Shown piece after piece: positions 9,641-18,016 of a DNA stretch of 64,000 nucleotides. The translations under genes were made by a program, and so were the position numbers. The notes below the pieces were generated by a model. That model made no database searches. It worked only from the letters and a program-made list of their open reading frames with translations, and had not been told where the DNA came from. Origin of the DNA: Planococcus sp. ISL-110 (lineage in GTDB: Bacteria; Bacillota; Bacilli; Bacillales_A; Planococcaceae). The stretch's first letter is position 1. Each line of letters opens with the position of its first letter. Location of the stretch: the NCBI RefSeq assembly GCF_018613575.1, contig NZ_JAGGPX010000027.1, positions 1 to 64,000 on the forward strand. Direction: 5' to 3'.

Positions 9641-9701
9641 GGATTTCCTCCCCTCTGACTTTACTTCCTAGTATAACAAAGACGGGAAGAAAAAGCAGGA
9701 A

Positions 9702-10247
9702 TCAGCTGACTACTGGAGGCACAAGAATCTCAAAACCGGTTTCTGTTTCTTCTATAAACGCATATTTGGGAGAATGCGCTAAATTGCGGAGGTAGATGAT
9801 GTCCGTCAAGCATAAAGCACAATGATACGCTAACAGCATAGCGAAATAATGGCTGAAGGCAGGCATCAGGATACTTAACGTGACAATGGCTGTGTTTAGA
9901 ATAAGAAAAGGTGTGGCCAATGACAAGAGAAAACGTACTTTGGGAACCGGTTCATTAATATGAAATGAAATGGCCGGGCAAACCTTCATCTGTTTTCGAA
10001 TGATAAGTTTCAATGATTTGTGGCAACCAATCATTGGAAAGAAATGTAAAACTTTATGGATTGGATAGATAGCTAATAAAGCCAAGACGAAAAGTAGAAA
10101 ATACTGATCGGATAGTGGTGTGGCATAAGCAATCGCAAGCCCGACGTAAGAGGCCATAAAAACAGCGATTCCAAAAAGTGCTGATATCATGAAAAGCCGG
10201 TCAAATCCATATTGTTTTTTTACATTGATTGTTTTCCAGCAGTGCAT
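9702..10247 (-). CDS. DUF3267-like integral membrane protein
   Basis: A 181-residue protein with about four hydrophobic segments (residues 18-40, 50-68, 103-128 and 130-150). The opening HCWKTINVKKQYG and the IHKVLHFFP motif resemble the DUF3267 family, which is distantly related to membrane metalloproteases. Only a degenerate H-x3-H is visible, so catalytic activity is doubtful. AGGAGA lies 7 nt before the ATG. It sits downstream of scoC on the same strand, about 100 nt away. The family call is from memory. Confidence 0.65.
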   Translation of the reverse strand: MHCWKTINVKKQYGFDRLFMISALFGIAVFMASYVGLAIAYATPLSDQYFLLFVLALLAIYPIHKVLHFFPMIGCHKSLKLIIRKQMKVCPAISFHINEPVPKVRFLLSLATPFLILNTAIVTLSILMPAFSHYFAMLLAYHCALCLTDIIYLRNLAHSPKYAFIEETETGFEILVPPVVS

Positions 10248-10348
10248 GTATGCATCTCCTAACTACAAAATTCATTTTTGAGTCGATACATACAATACAA
10301 TGATTTATAAGGAAATGCAACCATAAATTAAACAGCGGAATTTGTTGA

Positions 10349-10891
10349 TTATTGTTGGCTTTCTTGGTGCACAATGACATGGTTTTCTTCACTGAATCTG
10401 TTCTCGATATTTTTAAAGGATGCTTCGAAAATTTCCATGAAATCATCTCCATAAATATTACGGATTACGGCCATGATATCCATAAACTCCGGGAATTTTC
10501 CATACATCTCTCGCAAGGGCAGAGAGCCGTCAATGACAGAGTGTGGAGTCTTATGATAATTTTCAATCATTTCCTGCATCAATTTCTCGCCTTTTTCGGT
10601 TAACTGAATGTAGGTATTGCGTTTATCCGTATCGCGTTTTGAAAAAGACAGAAGTTCGCGTTCTTCCAACTTTTTTGAGAAATTAAAGGCAGTAGAAACA
10701 TGCATGACACCGAATTTGGCGACATCCGATATAGAAGCTCCCTTTAAGTGGTAGGAGATCCAAAGAATGTGATGCTCATTAATATTCAAGTCATAAGGTT
10801 TTATCCACATTTGCCAATCTTTTTCTACCGCTTTCCACAGCGCTTTCGATAATTGCCCGATGCGTTGGCTAAACAACATAGCCTCTTTCAT
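10349..10891 (-). CDS. scoC: MarR-family transcription regulator ScoC (Hpr)
   Basis: A 180-residue winged-helix regulator. It is nearly identical in places to Bacillus ScoC ([47 protein letters not shown]). The DNA-binding helix region is about residues 52-80 and the wing follows around DKRNTY. In Bacillus it represses secreted protease, peptide transport and sporulation genes. I chose the ATG at 10891, with AAAAGGA 7 nt upstream; the open frame continues much further upstream through yhaH but that part has no homology. The C-terminal tail is shorter than in Bacillus. Confidence 0.93.
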   Translation of the reverse strand: MKEAMLFSQRIGQLSKALWKAVEKDWQMWIKPYDLNINEHHILWISYHLKGASISDVAKFGVMHVSTAFNFSKKLEERELLSFSKRDTDKRNTYIQLTEKGEKLMQEMIENYHKTPHSVIDGSLPLREMYGKFPEFMDIMAVIRNIYGDDFMEIFEASFKNIENRFSEENHVIVHQESQQ

Positions 10892-11087
10892 GGTATATTC
10901 CTTTTCGCTCACACAAGCACCCACTTTCTTCCGAAATATTTTCTTTATTATAGCAGTAAAGCAAACGTAATAAAAGTAAGAATAGTAAAATAATTTACAG
11001 CAAAAAATAAAATCAGAGAAAGTCTTCAAAAAAGACTGTATAAGCGGTACTTCGATACCCTTTAGATTCAGATGCAATAGAAAATTC

Positions 11088-11120
11088 AAAAAAAACAGCC
11101 GCCTAGTGGCAGCTGTTTTA
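11088..11120 (-). terminator. terminator of yhaH
   Basis: AACAGC-CGCC / GGCA-GCTGTT is a stem with loop TAGT, overlapping the yhaH stop codon. It is followed on the minus strand by eight T. Confidence 0.82.
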
Positions 11121-11537
11121 CGCGCTTTGTGTATCGTCGTCGACTTTTTCCTTTTTAGGCTTATCATCGTCTTTGTTTTTTTTGTCTTTGCTGAGGGTGT
11201 TTTGCAACTCTTCAATGGCATTTTGGATAGCCATGATTTCAAGCTGAAGGTGCTCTTTGGCGGGAGCAGTGCTCTCCGTCCAAGTTTCAAGTGATGCTTT
11301 TAATCCATCGACTGCTTCAGGCAGCTGTGATTTGGCTTCCTCGGTCAAGTGATTGACCGATTCTTTCAGGCCGTTCACTTTTACTTTGAGTTCATTCAAA
11401 TACTCTTTCCATTCAGATGACGTTGATTTCACAGTTGTACGGAACTCTTGTCCTGATTGTGGAGCAGAGAATAAGGCCGTTGCAGCTCCAACTGCCACCC
11501 CTGTAGCAAGTCCTAAGAAAAATCTTGATGCTTTCAT
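11118..11537 (-). CDS. yhaH: YtxH-domain protein YhaH
   Basis: A 139-residue protein starting with a single hydrophobic stretch (residues 4-25, [19 protein letters not shown]), the hallmark of the YtxH-like domain. A long amphipathic coiled coil and a highly charged tail rich in Lys, Asp and Glu follow. It is likely a membrane-anchored stress-type protein; the biochemical role is unknown. It sits between trpP and scoC, as yhaH does in Bacillus. The ATG is preceded by GAAAGGAGCG. Confidence 0.85.
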   Translation of the reverse strand: MKASRFFLGLATGVAVGAATALFSAPQSGQEFRTTVKSTSSEWKEYLNELKVKVNGLKESVNHLTEEAKSQLPEAVDGLKASLETWTESTAPAKEHLQLEIMAIQNAIEELQNTLSKDKKNKDDDKPKKEKVDDDTQSA

Positions 11538-11619
11538 GTATAAAACGCTCCTTTCTTCCTATCAATCTCTTTTCCTTTATTTTACCTAATTAAAACATAA
11601 AGAGGAATGACTGTTCAAT

Positions 11620-11660
11620 GAAAAAAGCTTTTCGCCATAAATAATGACGAAAAACTTCTG
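11620..11660 (-). terminator. probable terminator of trpP
   Basis: The minus-strand hairpin AAGTTTTTCG / CGAAAAGCTT has one mismatch. It lies shortly after the trpP stop and is followed by six T. Confidence 0.55.
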
Positions 11661-11662
11661 TG

Positions 11663-12193
11663 TTATGCGGCTTGTGAAACCGCTGTTTCGAATTTGGAGC
11701 GCTTGACCAATGTGATGACAATTGGGTAGATAAAGGCGAAAGCGACTCCGTTCATCAATACTGCAGGCAAGACCACCGTTACAACCAACAGGCTGAAAGG
11801 GATATTGGCACCAATTACAAAAATGGCTGCAGAAAGAAATATTGTTCCGGACAATAAAGTGCCGACTGCACAAAGTGCAATAGTAACCGGCAGTTTAGAA
11901 ACGAATTTCTTCAGGATCATCACTAAAGCCAGAAATACAAAAGCGGTGATGAACTTGTCGATGATATTTGGAAAGAATCCACCCGGGAATGTAGAGAACA
12001 GTCCTGATAAGACACCAGTCGTTACCGCCAATAAAAATACGTTTTTCACATTCGGGAATAAAAGAATGCCAATAAACATCATCGTCAACATGAAATCAGG
12101 TTTCATTCCTCCGTTGATGCCTGGAATCACCACATAAAGTGTGGCTCCGACGCTTACCAGCAGCGCCATTAAAACTAGGTTCTTCGTATTCAT
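11663..12193 (-). CDS. trpP: tryptophan transporter TrpP
   Basis: A 176-residue membrane protein with five to six hydrophobic helices and the family pattern NGGMKPDFMLTMMF near residue 26. It matches Bacillus TrpP (YhaG), a putative tryptophan uptake protein. It lies between hit and yhaH, the Bacillus order. Its ribosome-binding region contains several UAG/GAG triplets, which could be a binding site for the TRAP protein as known for Bacillus trpP. The start is ATG 12193 with GAGGAGAGATGAGAA upstream. Confidence 0.88.
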   Translation of the reverse strand: MNTKNLVLMALLVSVGATLYVVIPGINGGMKPDFMLTMMFIGILLFPNVKNVFLLAVTTGVLSGLFSTFPGGFFPNIIDKFITAFVFLALVMILKKFVSKLPVTIALCAVGTLLSGTIFLSAAIFVIGANIPFSLLVVTVVLPAVLMNGVAFAFIYPIVITLVKRSKFETAVSQAA

Positions 12194-12260
12194 TTCTCAT
12201 CTCTCCTCAGCTAATGTGTTAGTTCTTTTTCCCGGTCGTGTCCTCATGACCGCCGGCGAA
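12194..12260 (-). promoter_or_regulatory. trpP leader with hairpin and TRAP-like triplets (candidate)
   Basis: On the minus strand a CGGTC / GACCG hairpin (12232-12258) precedes a purine-rich segment. That segment has UAG, GAG, GAG and GAG triplets 0-4 nt apart, overlapping the Shine-Dalgarno of trpP. The triplets resemble but do not fully match the spacing expected for TRAP. Confidence 0.35.
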
Positions 12261-12298
12261 AAAACTTATTCTGATTCTATCCTGTCCACTTCAGAAAA

Positions 12299-12730
12299 TC
12301 AAGCGTCAGCGGTTAACTTTTGTTTTACACTTTCTGCAAGCTCTTGAATGCGTTCGGAAGTGAATTCTTTCTCTTTGGTTATCCATTTTGCCCCAAAGCC
12401 ATCAGTTTGCCCGTAGCGTGGGATAAAGTGCAAATGGAAATGGTATACGCTTTGGCCAGCTTTTGCGCCATTGTTGTTCAGCAGGTTCATGCCTTCAGGC
12501 TGAAACGTATCGTTGATGGCTTTTGCGATCTTCGGTGCCACGGAAAACAGCTTGCCCGCTTCTTCGGGTGTCATATCATAGACAAACTCACGATGCGTTT
12601 TGGGGATAAGCAAAGTATGGCCTTTTGACAAGGGCATGATATCCATAAAAGCAAAGACATGTTCATCTTCATAAATTTTCACGCTTGGGATCTCACCTGC
12701 AATGATTTTGCAGAAAATACAATTTGTCAT
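12299..12730 (-). CDS. hit: HIT-family nucleotide-binding protein
   Basis: A 143-residue histidine-triad hydrolase. The N-terminal CIFC...GEIPS segment is followed by the HIT motif HFHLHF near residues 98-103. The family hydrolyses nucleotide phosphoramidates and related dinucleotides in the cytoplasm. I chose ATG 12730 (MTNCIFC), 6 nt after AAAGGATG, over an in-frame ATG 27 nt upstream. It is divergent from ecsA, exactly as in Bacillus, and upstream of trpP. Confidence 0.92.
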   Translation of the reverse strand: MTNCIFCKIIAGEIPSVKIYEDEHVFAFMDIMPLSKGHTLLIPKTHREFVYDMTPEEAGKLFSVAPKIAKAINDTFQPEGMNLLNNNGAKAGQSVYHFHLHFIPRYGQTDGFGAKWITKEKEFTSERIQELAESVKQKLTADA

Positions 12731-12907
12731 TGGTATCATCCTTTCCATTTTTCCCATTTTACCATATTTGCCATATCAGAAAAGAATTCGACAGCTGATT
12801 TTGATACAATAGGTAAATGTATAAGTTAAAGAGTTTATGGGTTGCGTAACAATGAGATTTTCCTTCATTGTTGATTGTATGATTTTTAAAAGAAAGAGGT
12901 GTTGTAT

Positions 12908-13657
12908 ATGGCTATTTTGGAAGTTGACGCGTTGACAGGCGGGTATACACGCAAGCCGGTCCTGCAGGAAGTGACGTTTTCGATCGGAAAAGGGGAACTT
13001 GTTGGACTGATTGGTTTGAACGGTGCCGGCAAAAGTACTACAATCAAGCACATTATCGGATTGATGCAGCCGAAATCGGGGGAAATCCGATTGAACGGAA
13101 AAACCTTCGAAGAAGATATGGACACATACCGTTCATCTTTTTCATATATTCCGGAAACGCCGATTTTGTATGAAGAACTGACGTTGCGGGAACATTTGGA
13201 GCTGACTGCGATGGCTTATAATTTGGATCCCGAGCTGTTTGAAAAACGTTCTGCAGAACTCTTGAAGGAATTTCGGATGGAAAAGCGGCTAAAATGGTTT
13301 CCATCGCACTTCTCGAAAGGGATGCGCCAGAAAGTGATGATCATGAGTGCATTTCTTGTGAATCCGGCTCTTTACATCATCGACGAACCTTTTGTCGGAC
13401 TGGATCCACTGGGCATCAAATCCTTATTGGATCAGATGGAAAAACAAAAGGAAAAAGGGGCGTCGGTGCTGATGTCGACCCACATCCTGTCTACTGCCGA
13501 ACGCTATTGCGACCGGATCATCCTGCTTCATAACGGACGGATTCGGGCCAGCGGAACGATGGACGATTTGCGGAAGGCTTTCAGTATGCCCGGAGCGTCA
13601 CTGGATGATTTGTATATTGCGATGACCGAGGATGAGCTAAATGAAGAATTTGCATGA
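12908..13657 (+). CDS. ecsA: ABC transporter ATP-binding protein EcsA
   Basis: A 249-residue ATPase. Walker A GLNGAGKST is at residues 36-44, the signature FSKGMRQK near 135-142 and Walker B LYIIDEPFVGLDP near 155-167. It pairs with EcsB. In Bacillus the Ecs transporter affects secretion, competence, biofilm and regulated membrane proteolysis; the exported substrate is thought to be peptides. The start is ATG 12908, 6 nt after AGAGGTG. The ecsB start lies inside its 3' end (17-nt overlap). Confidence 0.93.
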   Translation: MAILEVDALTGGYTRKPVLQEVTFSIGKGELVGLIGLNGAGKSTTIKHIIGLMQPKSGEIRLNGKTFEEDMDTYRSSFSYIPETPILYEELTLREHLELTAMAYNLDPELFEKRSAELLKEFRMEKRLKWFPSHFSKGMRQKVMIMSAFLVNPALYIIDEPFVGLDPLGIKSLLDQMEKQKEKGASVLMSTHILSTAERYCDRIILLHNGRIRASGTMDDLRKAFSMPGASLDDLYIAMTEDELNEEFA

Positions 13658-14843
13658 TATCTGGTCGAAACGGCTTCATAAGTACACAGTTGAAGTCCAA
13701 AATTACTTGAAATATATTTTCACCGGCCATATCGCAGTCGTGCTGCTTTTCGCACTTGGAGCTGCAGGATTCGCCTATAGCGAATGGATTCAGAATATCC
13801 CGCCAGAATTCCCGGGAGCGCTCGTGTTGGCAGTGATTTTCGGATTGCTGTTGGCCATCAGTCCACCGTCAACTTTATTGAAGGAAGCAGATTCGGTGTA
13901 TTTTTTGCCTTTGGAAAGCAAGTTGGATGAATTTTTAAAACCGGCTTTGAAATGGTCGTTCTTTTCCCAATTGTACTTGCCGGCCATCGTCTTTATCGTG
14001 TCGTTGCCGATGGTCAATGCCCTCTATGGTCTGCCGTCGTCCTTTTTAATTGGTTTTCCGATTTTGCTGCTGCTGATCAAATGGTGGAATGTCCAGACGG
14101 AATTCGTTTTCCGCAGGCAAGGGGCAGGAGAAGCTGTCTGGCTGGACCGGCTGCTGCGTTTCTTGCTGGTCGGGCTGTTTGTATACTTTTATATAGAAGA
14201 GCAGTTGGTTATTGCTGTCCTGGTGCTGTTTGCCATCATTTTTTATGGCAAATGGATAGCCCGCAAAGCGGTAGGTAAGCCTTTCGCTTATGACCATTTT
14301 ATAGGGCTGGAAGAAAACCGCATGTTGCGTTTTTATCAGTTCGCCAACTACTTTACCGATGTCCCTCATCTGAAGGGCAAAATCAAGGCCAGAACCTGGC
14401 TGAATTGGGCTTACGGGTTTATCAAGCCGGGTCCGAAAAACGCACATTTATATTTGGTTTGGAGAACTTTTGTCCGATCGGATGAATTGTTTTATTTATG
14501 GGTGCGGCTGACGGCCATCATCATGGTGGGGGCGTGGTTCATTCCATTCCAGATCGGGGTCGCATTATTTGCCGGTGCCTTGGCATTCGCGACGGTGATT
14601 CAAATCTGGCAAGGGTTGACGCATACCCAGCATTTCAGGATGGACAACTTGTTCCCGCTGACTCAGTTCAGCAGGCAGCAAGCTGTCCGGAAACTCATCA
14701 TGGCAATGCAGATTTTGCAAAGTATAGCTGCAGCAGCTGTCCTGCTGCTGATAGGGGAAGCTATTACTGCCTTGTTGACTTTTGGCGTCATTCTGGCCGT
14801 TTCTCTCATTACGGTTATAGTTTTAAAAAGCAGGGAAAATTAA
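13641..14843 (+). CDS. ecsB: ABC transporter permease EcsB
   Basis: A 400-residue membrane subunit with about eight hydrophobic helices in clusters (residues 29-70, 100-150, 175-205 and 285-395). It matches EcsB in size and in the opening region (DIWSKRLHKYTVEVQNYLKYIFTGH). It forms the exporter with EcsA, whose gene overlaps by 17 nt. The usual third gene ecsC is absent: a terminator begins at the ecsB stop codon. Confidence 0.92.
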   Translation: MKNLHDIWSKRLHKYTVEVQNYLKYIFTGHIAVVLLFALGAAGFAYSEWIQNIPPEFPGALVLAVIFGLLLAISPPSTLLKEADSVYFLPLESKLDEFLKPALKWSFFSQLYLPAIVFIVSLPMVNALYGLPSSFLIGFPILLLLIKWWNVQTEFVFRRQGAGEAVWLDRLLRFLLVGLFVYFYIEEQLVIAVLVLFAIIFYGKWIARKAVGKPFAYDHFIGLEENRMLRFYQFANYFTDVPHLKGKIKARTWLNWAYGFIKPGPKNAHLYLVWRTFVRSDELFYLWVRLTAIIMVGAWFIPFQIGVALFAGALAFATVIQIWQGLTHTQHFRMDNLFPLTQFSRQQAVRKLIMAMQILQSIAAAAVLLLIGEAITALLTFGVILAVSLITVIVLKSREN

Positions 14844-14885
14844 ACCAAGCCCGGCATCTAGGAATAGATGCCGGGCTTGGTTTTT
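14842..14885. terminator. bidirectional terminator between ecsB and the M20 hydrolase
   Basis: An 18-bp perfect stem (14842-14859 with 14866-14883) and loop AGGAAT lies between convergent genes. It has T tracts on both strands. Confidence 0.93.
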
Positions 14886-14888
14886 GGT

Positions 14889-16058
14889 TTACTTATGGAA
14901 ATTAACGGCTGCAGCGCCCAGGGTTTTAGCAGCCAGCAACATGGCTTCTTCTTTAAAATCGAACTTTGGATGGTGATGAGGGTATACATCTCCGTCAGGC
15001 ATCGCACCTGTAAAGAAGAACGCCCCCGGAATTTCCTCCAGGTAATAGGCGAAATCTTCTCCGCCCATTTGAGGCGGGCAGTCATAGACTTCTCCCACAC
15101 CAGGAACGGTTTCTGCGATACCTTTTACATATATAGTTTCTTTTTCATGATTGACGACTGGTGGGTATCCGCGTTTGAAATGGAATTCATAGCGGCTGTT
15201 ATTGGCCATACTGATTCCTTCGATGACGCGAGCCATTTCCGCTTCCATCAGGCTTCGGACATCTTCCTTGAATGAGCGGACAGTTCCGGACAAAACAGCC
15301 TGGTCGGCAATAATATTGAATGGGTTCTGTGCTACAAACGAACCGACCGACAGGACCGCGGATTCCAAGGGATCCACACGTCTGGATACCAATGACTGCA
15401 GGTTCGAGACGATCTGGGAACCGATGACGACCGCATCAATCGTTTCGTGAGGGCTTGCGCCATGGCCGCCCCGTCCCTGAACTTTGAGTTCAAAGCTGTC
15501 TGCAGCGGCCATGATCGGGCCGACGCGCGTATCGATTCTGCCAAACGGCGTCGTAGACCAAAGGTGGGTACCGAAAATGACATCAACACCGTCCAGCACG
15601 CCTGCTCTAATCATCGATTTTGCGCCTCCTGGAACCAGTTCTTCGGCATGCTGATGAATCAAAACATAGGTTCCTTCCAATCTATCACGCAGATTGTGCA
15701 GGGTTTTTCCAAGCACTAGAAGTGTAGCTGTATGGCCGTCATGGCCGCATGCGTGCATGACGCCATCGACGGTTGATTTATAGGGCACACTTTCTTTTTG
15801 GTCCTGAATCGGCAAGGCATCGAAATCAGCGCGCAACGCCACGGTTTTACCAGGTTTTGCGCCTTGTATTCTAGCGACTACACCGTTTCCGCCAACACTG
15901 TGTTTAACATCGATCCCCAATTTTTCATAGTAATCACGAATATAACGGGCTGTTTTGATTTCATGAAACGATGGTTCTGGATTCATATGCAGGTGACGGC
16001 GGATTTCCACCATTTCCGGATAAGCGGCATCTAATTCTGCGTATAATGCATCAATCAT
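14889..16058 (-). CDS. yhaA: M20-family metal-dependent amidohydrolase (YhaA-like)
   Basis: A 389-residue cytoplasmic hydrolase of the M20D peptidase/aminoacylase family. The N-terminal EIRRHLHMNPEPSFHE, the metal-binding HACGHDGHTA near residue 103, HQHAEE near 138 and GGEDFAY near 354 are all present. The family removes acyl groups from amino acids or related compounds. It occupies the place of yhaA next to ecs in Bacillus. I chose ATG 16058, 8 nt after GAAAGGGG, rather than a TTG two codons earlier. The substrate cannot be told. Confidence 0.86.
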   Translation of the reverse strand: MIDALYAELDAAYPEMVEIRRHLHMNPEPSFHEIKTARYIRDYYEKLGIDVKHSVGGNGVVARIQGAKPGKTVALRADFDALPIQDQKESVPYKSTVDGVMHACGHDGHTATLLVLGKTLHNLRDRLEGTYVLIHQHAEELVPGGAKSMIRAGVLDGVDVIFGTHLWSTTPFGRIDTRVGPIMAAADSFELKVQGRGGHGASPHETIDAVVIGSQIVSNLQSLVSRRVDPLESAVLSVGSFVAQNPFNIIADQAVLSGTVRSFKEDVRSLMEAEMARVIEGISMANNSRYEFHFKRGYPPVVNHEKETIYVKGIAETVPGVGEVYDCPPQMGGEDFAYYLEEIPGAFFFTGAMPDGDVYPHHHPKFDFKEEAMLLAAKTLGAAAVNFHK

Positions 16059-16184
16059 TTTCAAAACCCCTTTCTTTTTTCAAGCATATCATAAATGGCA
16101 GTGGGTGAGAGAAGGGACACCAGTCCCATGGCAGATACAAGATGCAGAGAAGGTCTTAGGGATTTTTTAGAGTCCTCCAAAATT

Positions 16185-16233
16185 AAAAAAGCGCAGCCGC
16201 TCCTAATTGCTGGAGTACGGCTGCGCTTTTTTT
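16185..16233. terminator. terminator of the CaCA gene
   Basis: A 15-bp stem AAAAAAGCGCAGCCG / CGGCTGCGCTTTTTT with an inner CTCC/GGAG step. T tracts on both strands. Confidence 0.92.
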
Positions 16234-16236
16234 TGG

Positions 16237-17232
16237 TTAGTAAGTGAAGTTCATGTAAGATGCTGCAAAGTACACAATAAGAATAATCACAGATGGCAGT
16301 GCATACGATAGTGTAGAAGCACTTTCTTTTCGGTAAAGCGAAAACAAAGCAAGCAACGACATGATCAGAACACCGACAGCGATAATCATATTCGCGCCGG
16401 AAACACCTGAAATAATGGTTCCTGCAGTGTACACAGGATCAGACAGGGCAAGGATGATCATATTGAAGATATTGCTTCCGAGAATGGCACCGACAGCCAT
16501 GTTGACATTGCTCAATCGCAGCGCCACAAAAACAGAGATGGCTTCCGGAAGGGAAGTTGCTGCAGCAATCAGGAAACTGCCGATAAAGCTGGAGCCGATT
16601 CCGGTAATGATAGCAATTTGGTCTCCGGTAATTGATAAGGCAGTACCAGCAGCCAAAATAACAAGAGCCGCGATAACAAAGCGGAAAATTGCTGCTTTTG
16701 GTGACAATGAAGCACTTGGATTATCAGGTTCTTCTTCCGACTCTGCAATCGCTTCTGCTTCAGGGTCCAGTGAAGGCAGTTTGTTGATGGCGACCATACC
16801 GATAATATAGGTGACTGCGATGATCAATGCATCCAGACCAACACCAAAAATTTGTGTGTCAAGACGCAGCCAAAGGGCCATGATGACAAGAACGGTTAAA
16901 AAAGTCCCGAGAATGGCAGTGTAGATATTGTTGCGCGAAGCCCGATTCAAAATCCGGCGTCTCCGGAGAAGGAAATCAAATCCAGCAAGGATGAACAAAT
17001 TGAAAAGGTTTGATCCAATCATGTTCCCGACAGCGATATCAGCGTTGCCGATAGCTGCTGCCGAAAAACTGGTGGATACTTCAGGCAGGGAAGTTGCCCC
17101 TGCAAGTAATAGGGTACCGACCATCATGCCGCCCATTGCCGTTTTTGAACTGATAACATCGGCATATTGGGACAGCTTGATGGATGCGAATACGGTGAGT
17201 GCAGCTGCTAATATGAAAATAACGAAAACCAA
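16237..17232 (-). CDS. sodium/calcium exchanger-family antiporter
   Basis: A 331-residue protein with about ten hydrophobic helices in two homologous halves. Each half carries a Na/Ca exchanger alpha motif: GATSLPEVSTS near residue 45 with GNMIGSNLFNLF, and AATSLPEAISV near 226 with GAILGSNIFNMI. An acidic cytoplasmic loop (about residues 155-173, rich in Glu) separates the halves. It probably exchanges cations across the membrane; which ion is unknown. It is close in design to YrbG-type antiporters. The start at 17232 follows TTAAGGAGGAA. Confidence 0.85.
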   Translation of the reverse strand: MVFVIFILAAALTVFASIKLSQYADVISSKTAMGGMMVGTLLLAGATSLPEVSTSFSAAAIGNADIAVGNMIGSNLFNLFILAGFDFLLRRRRILNRASRNNIYTAILGTFLTVLVIMALWLRLDTQIFGVGLDALIIAVTYIIGMVAINKLPSLDPEAEAIAESEEEPDNPSASLSPKAAIFRFVIAALVILAAGTALSITGDQIAIITGIGSSFIGSFLIAAATSLPEAISVFVALRLSNVNMAVGAILGSNIFNMIILALSDPVYTAGTIISGVSGANMIIAVGVLIMSLLALFSLYRKESASTLSYALPSVIILIVYFAASYMNFTY

Positions 17233-17284
17233 GTAACTTCCTCCTTAAATTTGCAACAAACCAGCTCTGCATGGTTTGAGGTCA

Positions 17285-17797
17285 TCATTCTTCTTCAGGT
17301 TTTGCTCGATAGGTACTGATATAGGACACACCCGAGAAAATATTCGGGCGCTGCGCACTGAGTGGGCTTTCCGGCTTAGCAGAATGTGCTTGAGAAAACG
17401 CTTGCGACTCTTTCCATTTTTCATAAAAAGCAGGTGACTCCCATTCAGTCAGGACGACATAGGTGTCTGAATCAAGTGGTCTCAAAACACGGAATGCGAT
17501 ATATCCAGGTTCGTTTTCAATCGCTCCTGCCCGATTTTTAAAGCGGTGTTCGAAAACAGGGCGCCCTTCGTCAGAGACCGGGATATTATTAAAGACAAAA
17601 AATCCTTTTTCCTTGAATTCTCCTGTTCCATCAACCACTTCATAACGCCGGGGTGTTTGGAAAATGGTCTTCCCCTCTGTTTCATGGATCATCAAGGTTG
17701 TATTTTCACCTTGCATGAGGACCATTGTCTCTTCCGAATGTTTTTCACGCATTTTCTTCATGTAATCGTAAGTTCCTGTCGTCATGTAAAAATTCAT
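17285..17797 (-). CDS. hmoB: haem-degrading monooxygenase HmoB
   Basis: A 170-residue protein matching Bacillus HmoB (YhgC). It has a variable N-terminal half and a C-terminal antibiotic-biosynthesis-monooxygenase (ABM) domain at about residues 66-165. Conserved blocks include FENRAG-type (EHRFKNRAGAIENEPG), VLRPLDSDTYVVLTEWES and the IFSGVSY end. The family opens haem to release iron. It is placed back-to-back with the hemE operon, as in Bacillus. The ATG follows AAGGAGGGG. Confidence 0.9.
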   Translation of the reverse strand: MNFYMTTGTYDYMKKMREKHSEETMVLMQGENTTLMIHETEGKTIFQTPRRYEVVDGTGEFKEKGFFVFNNIPVSDEGRPVFEHRFKNRAGAIENEPGYIAFRVLRPLDSDTYVVLTEWESPAFYEKWKESQAFSQAHSAKPESPLSAQRPNIFSGVSYISTYRAKPEEE

Positions 17798-17909
17798 CGA
17801 TACCCCTCCTTAGGAAATATACATGCTTTTCTTTTTCTTTATCCTTCCCTTTAGAAATCTACACGAAACAGGTATTGACAATCAAGTGAAAAGGAGAAGC
17901 GTCTAATTT

Positions 17910-17966
17910 ATGACAATTGCGCCGGAAATCTATACAATAAAGTATGGAGCGTCTATAGTATAGACG
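17910..17966 (+). promoter_or_regulatory. hemE operon promoter with palindromic operator-like site
   Basis: A sigma-A-like promoter is visible: ATGACA at 17910-17915, a 17-nt spacer and TACAAT at 17933-17938. It is followed by CGTCTATAGTATAGACG (17950-17966), an 8-bp perfect inverted repeat around one base. At about +5 to +21 it is placed where a repressor would block transcription. The regulator is unknown. Confidence 0.55.
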
Positions 17967-18016
17967 GATATAGGTAGACAGACAAGATAGCAGCAGACTG
18001 AAGGGATGAAAAATTC

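Noticed and set aside
10892-11290. N-terminal extension of scoC by about 130 codons
   Set aside because: The extension runs through the yhaH gene and its terminator and has no similarity to MarR proteins; the ATG at 10891 has a good ribosome-binding site.
17391-17406. CcpA cre-like sequence GAAAACGCTTGCG in hmoB
   Set aside because: It matches only loosely, is not symmetrical enough and lies within coding sequence in a place that does not suggest regulation.
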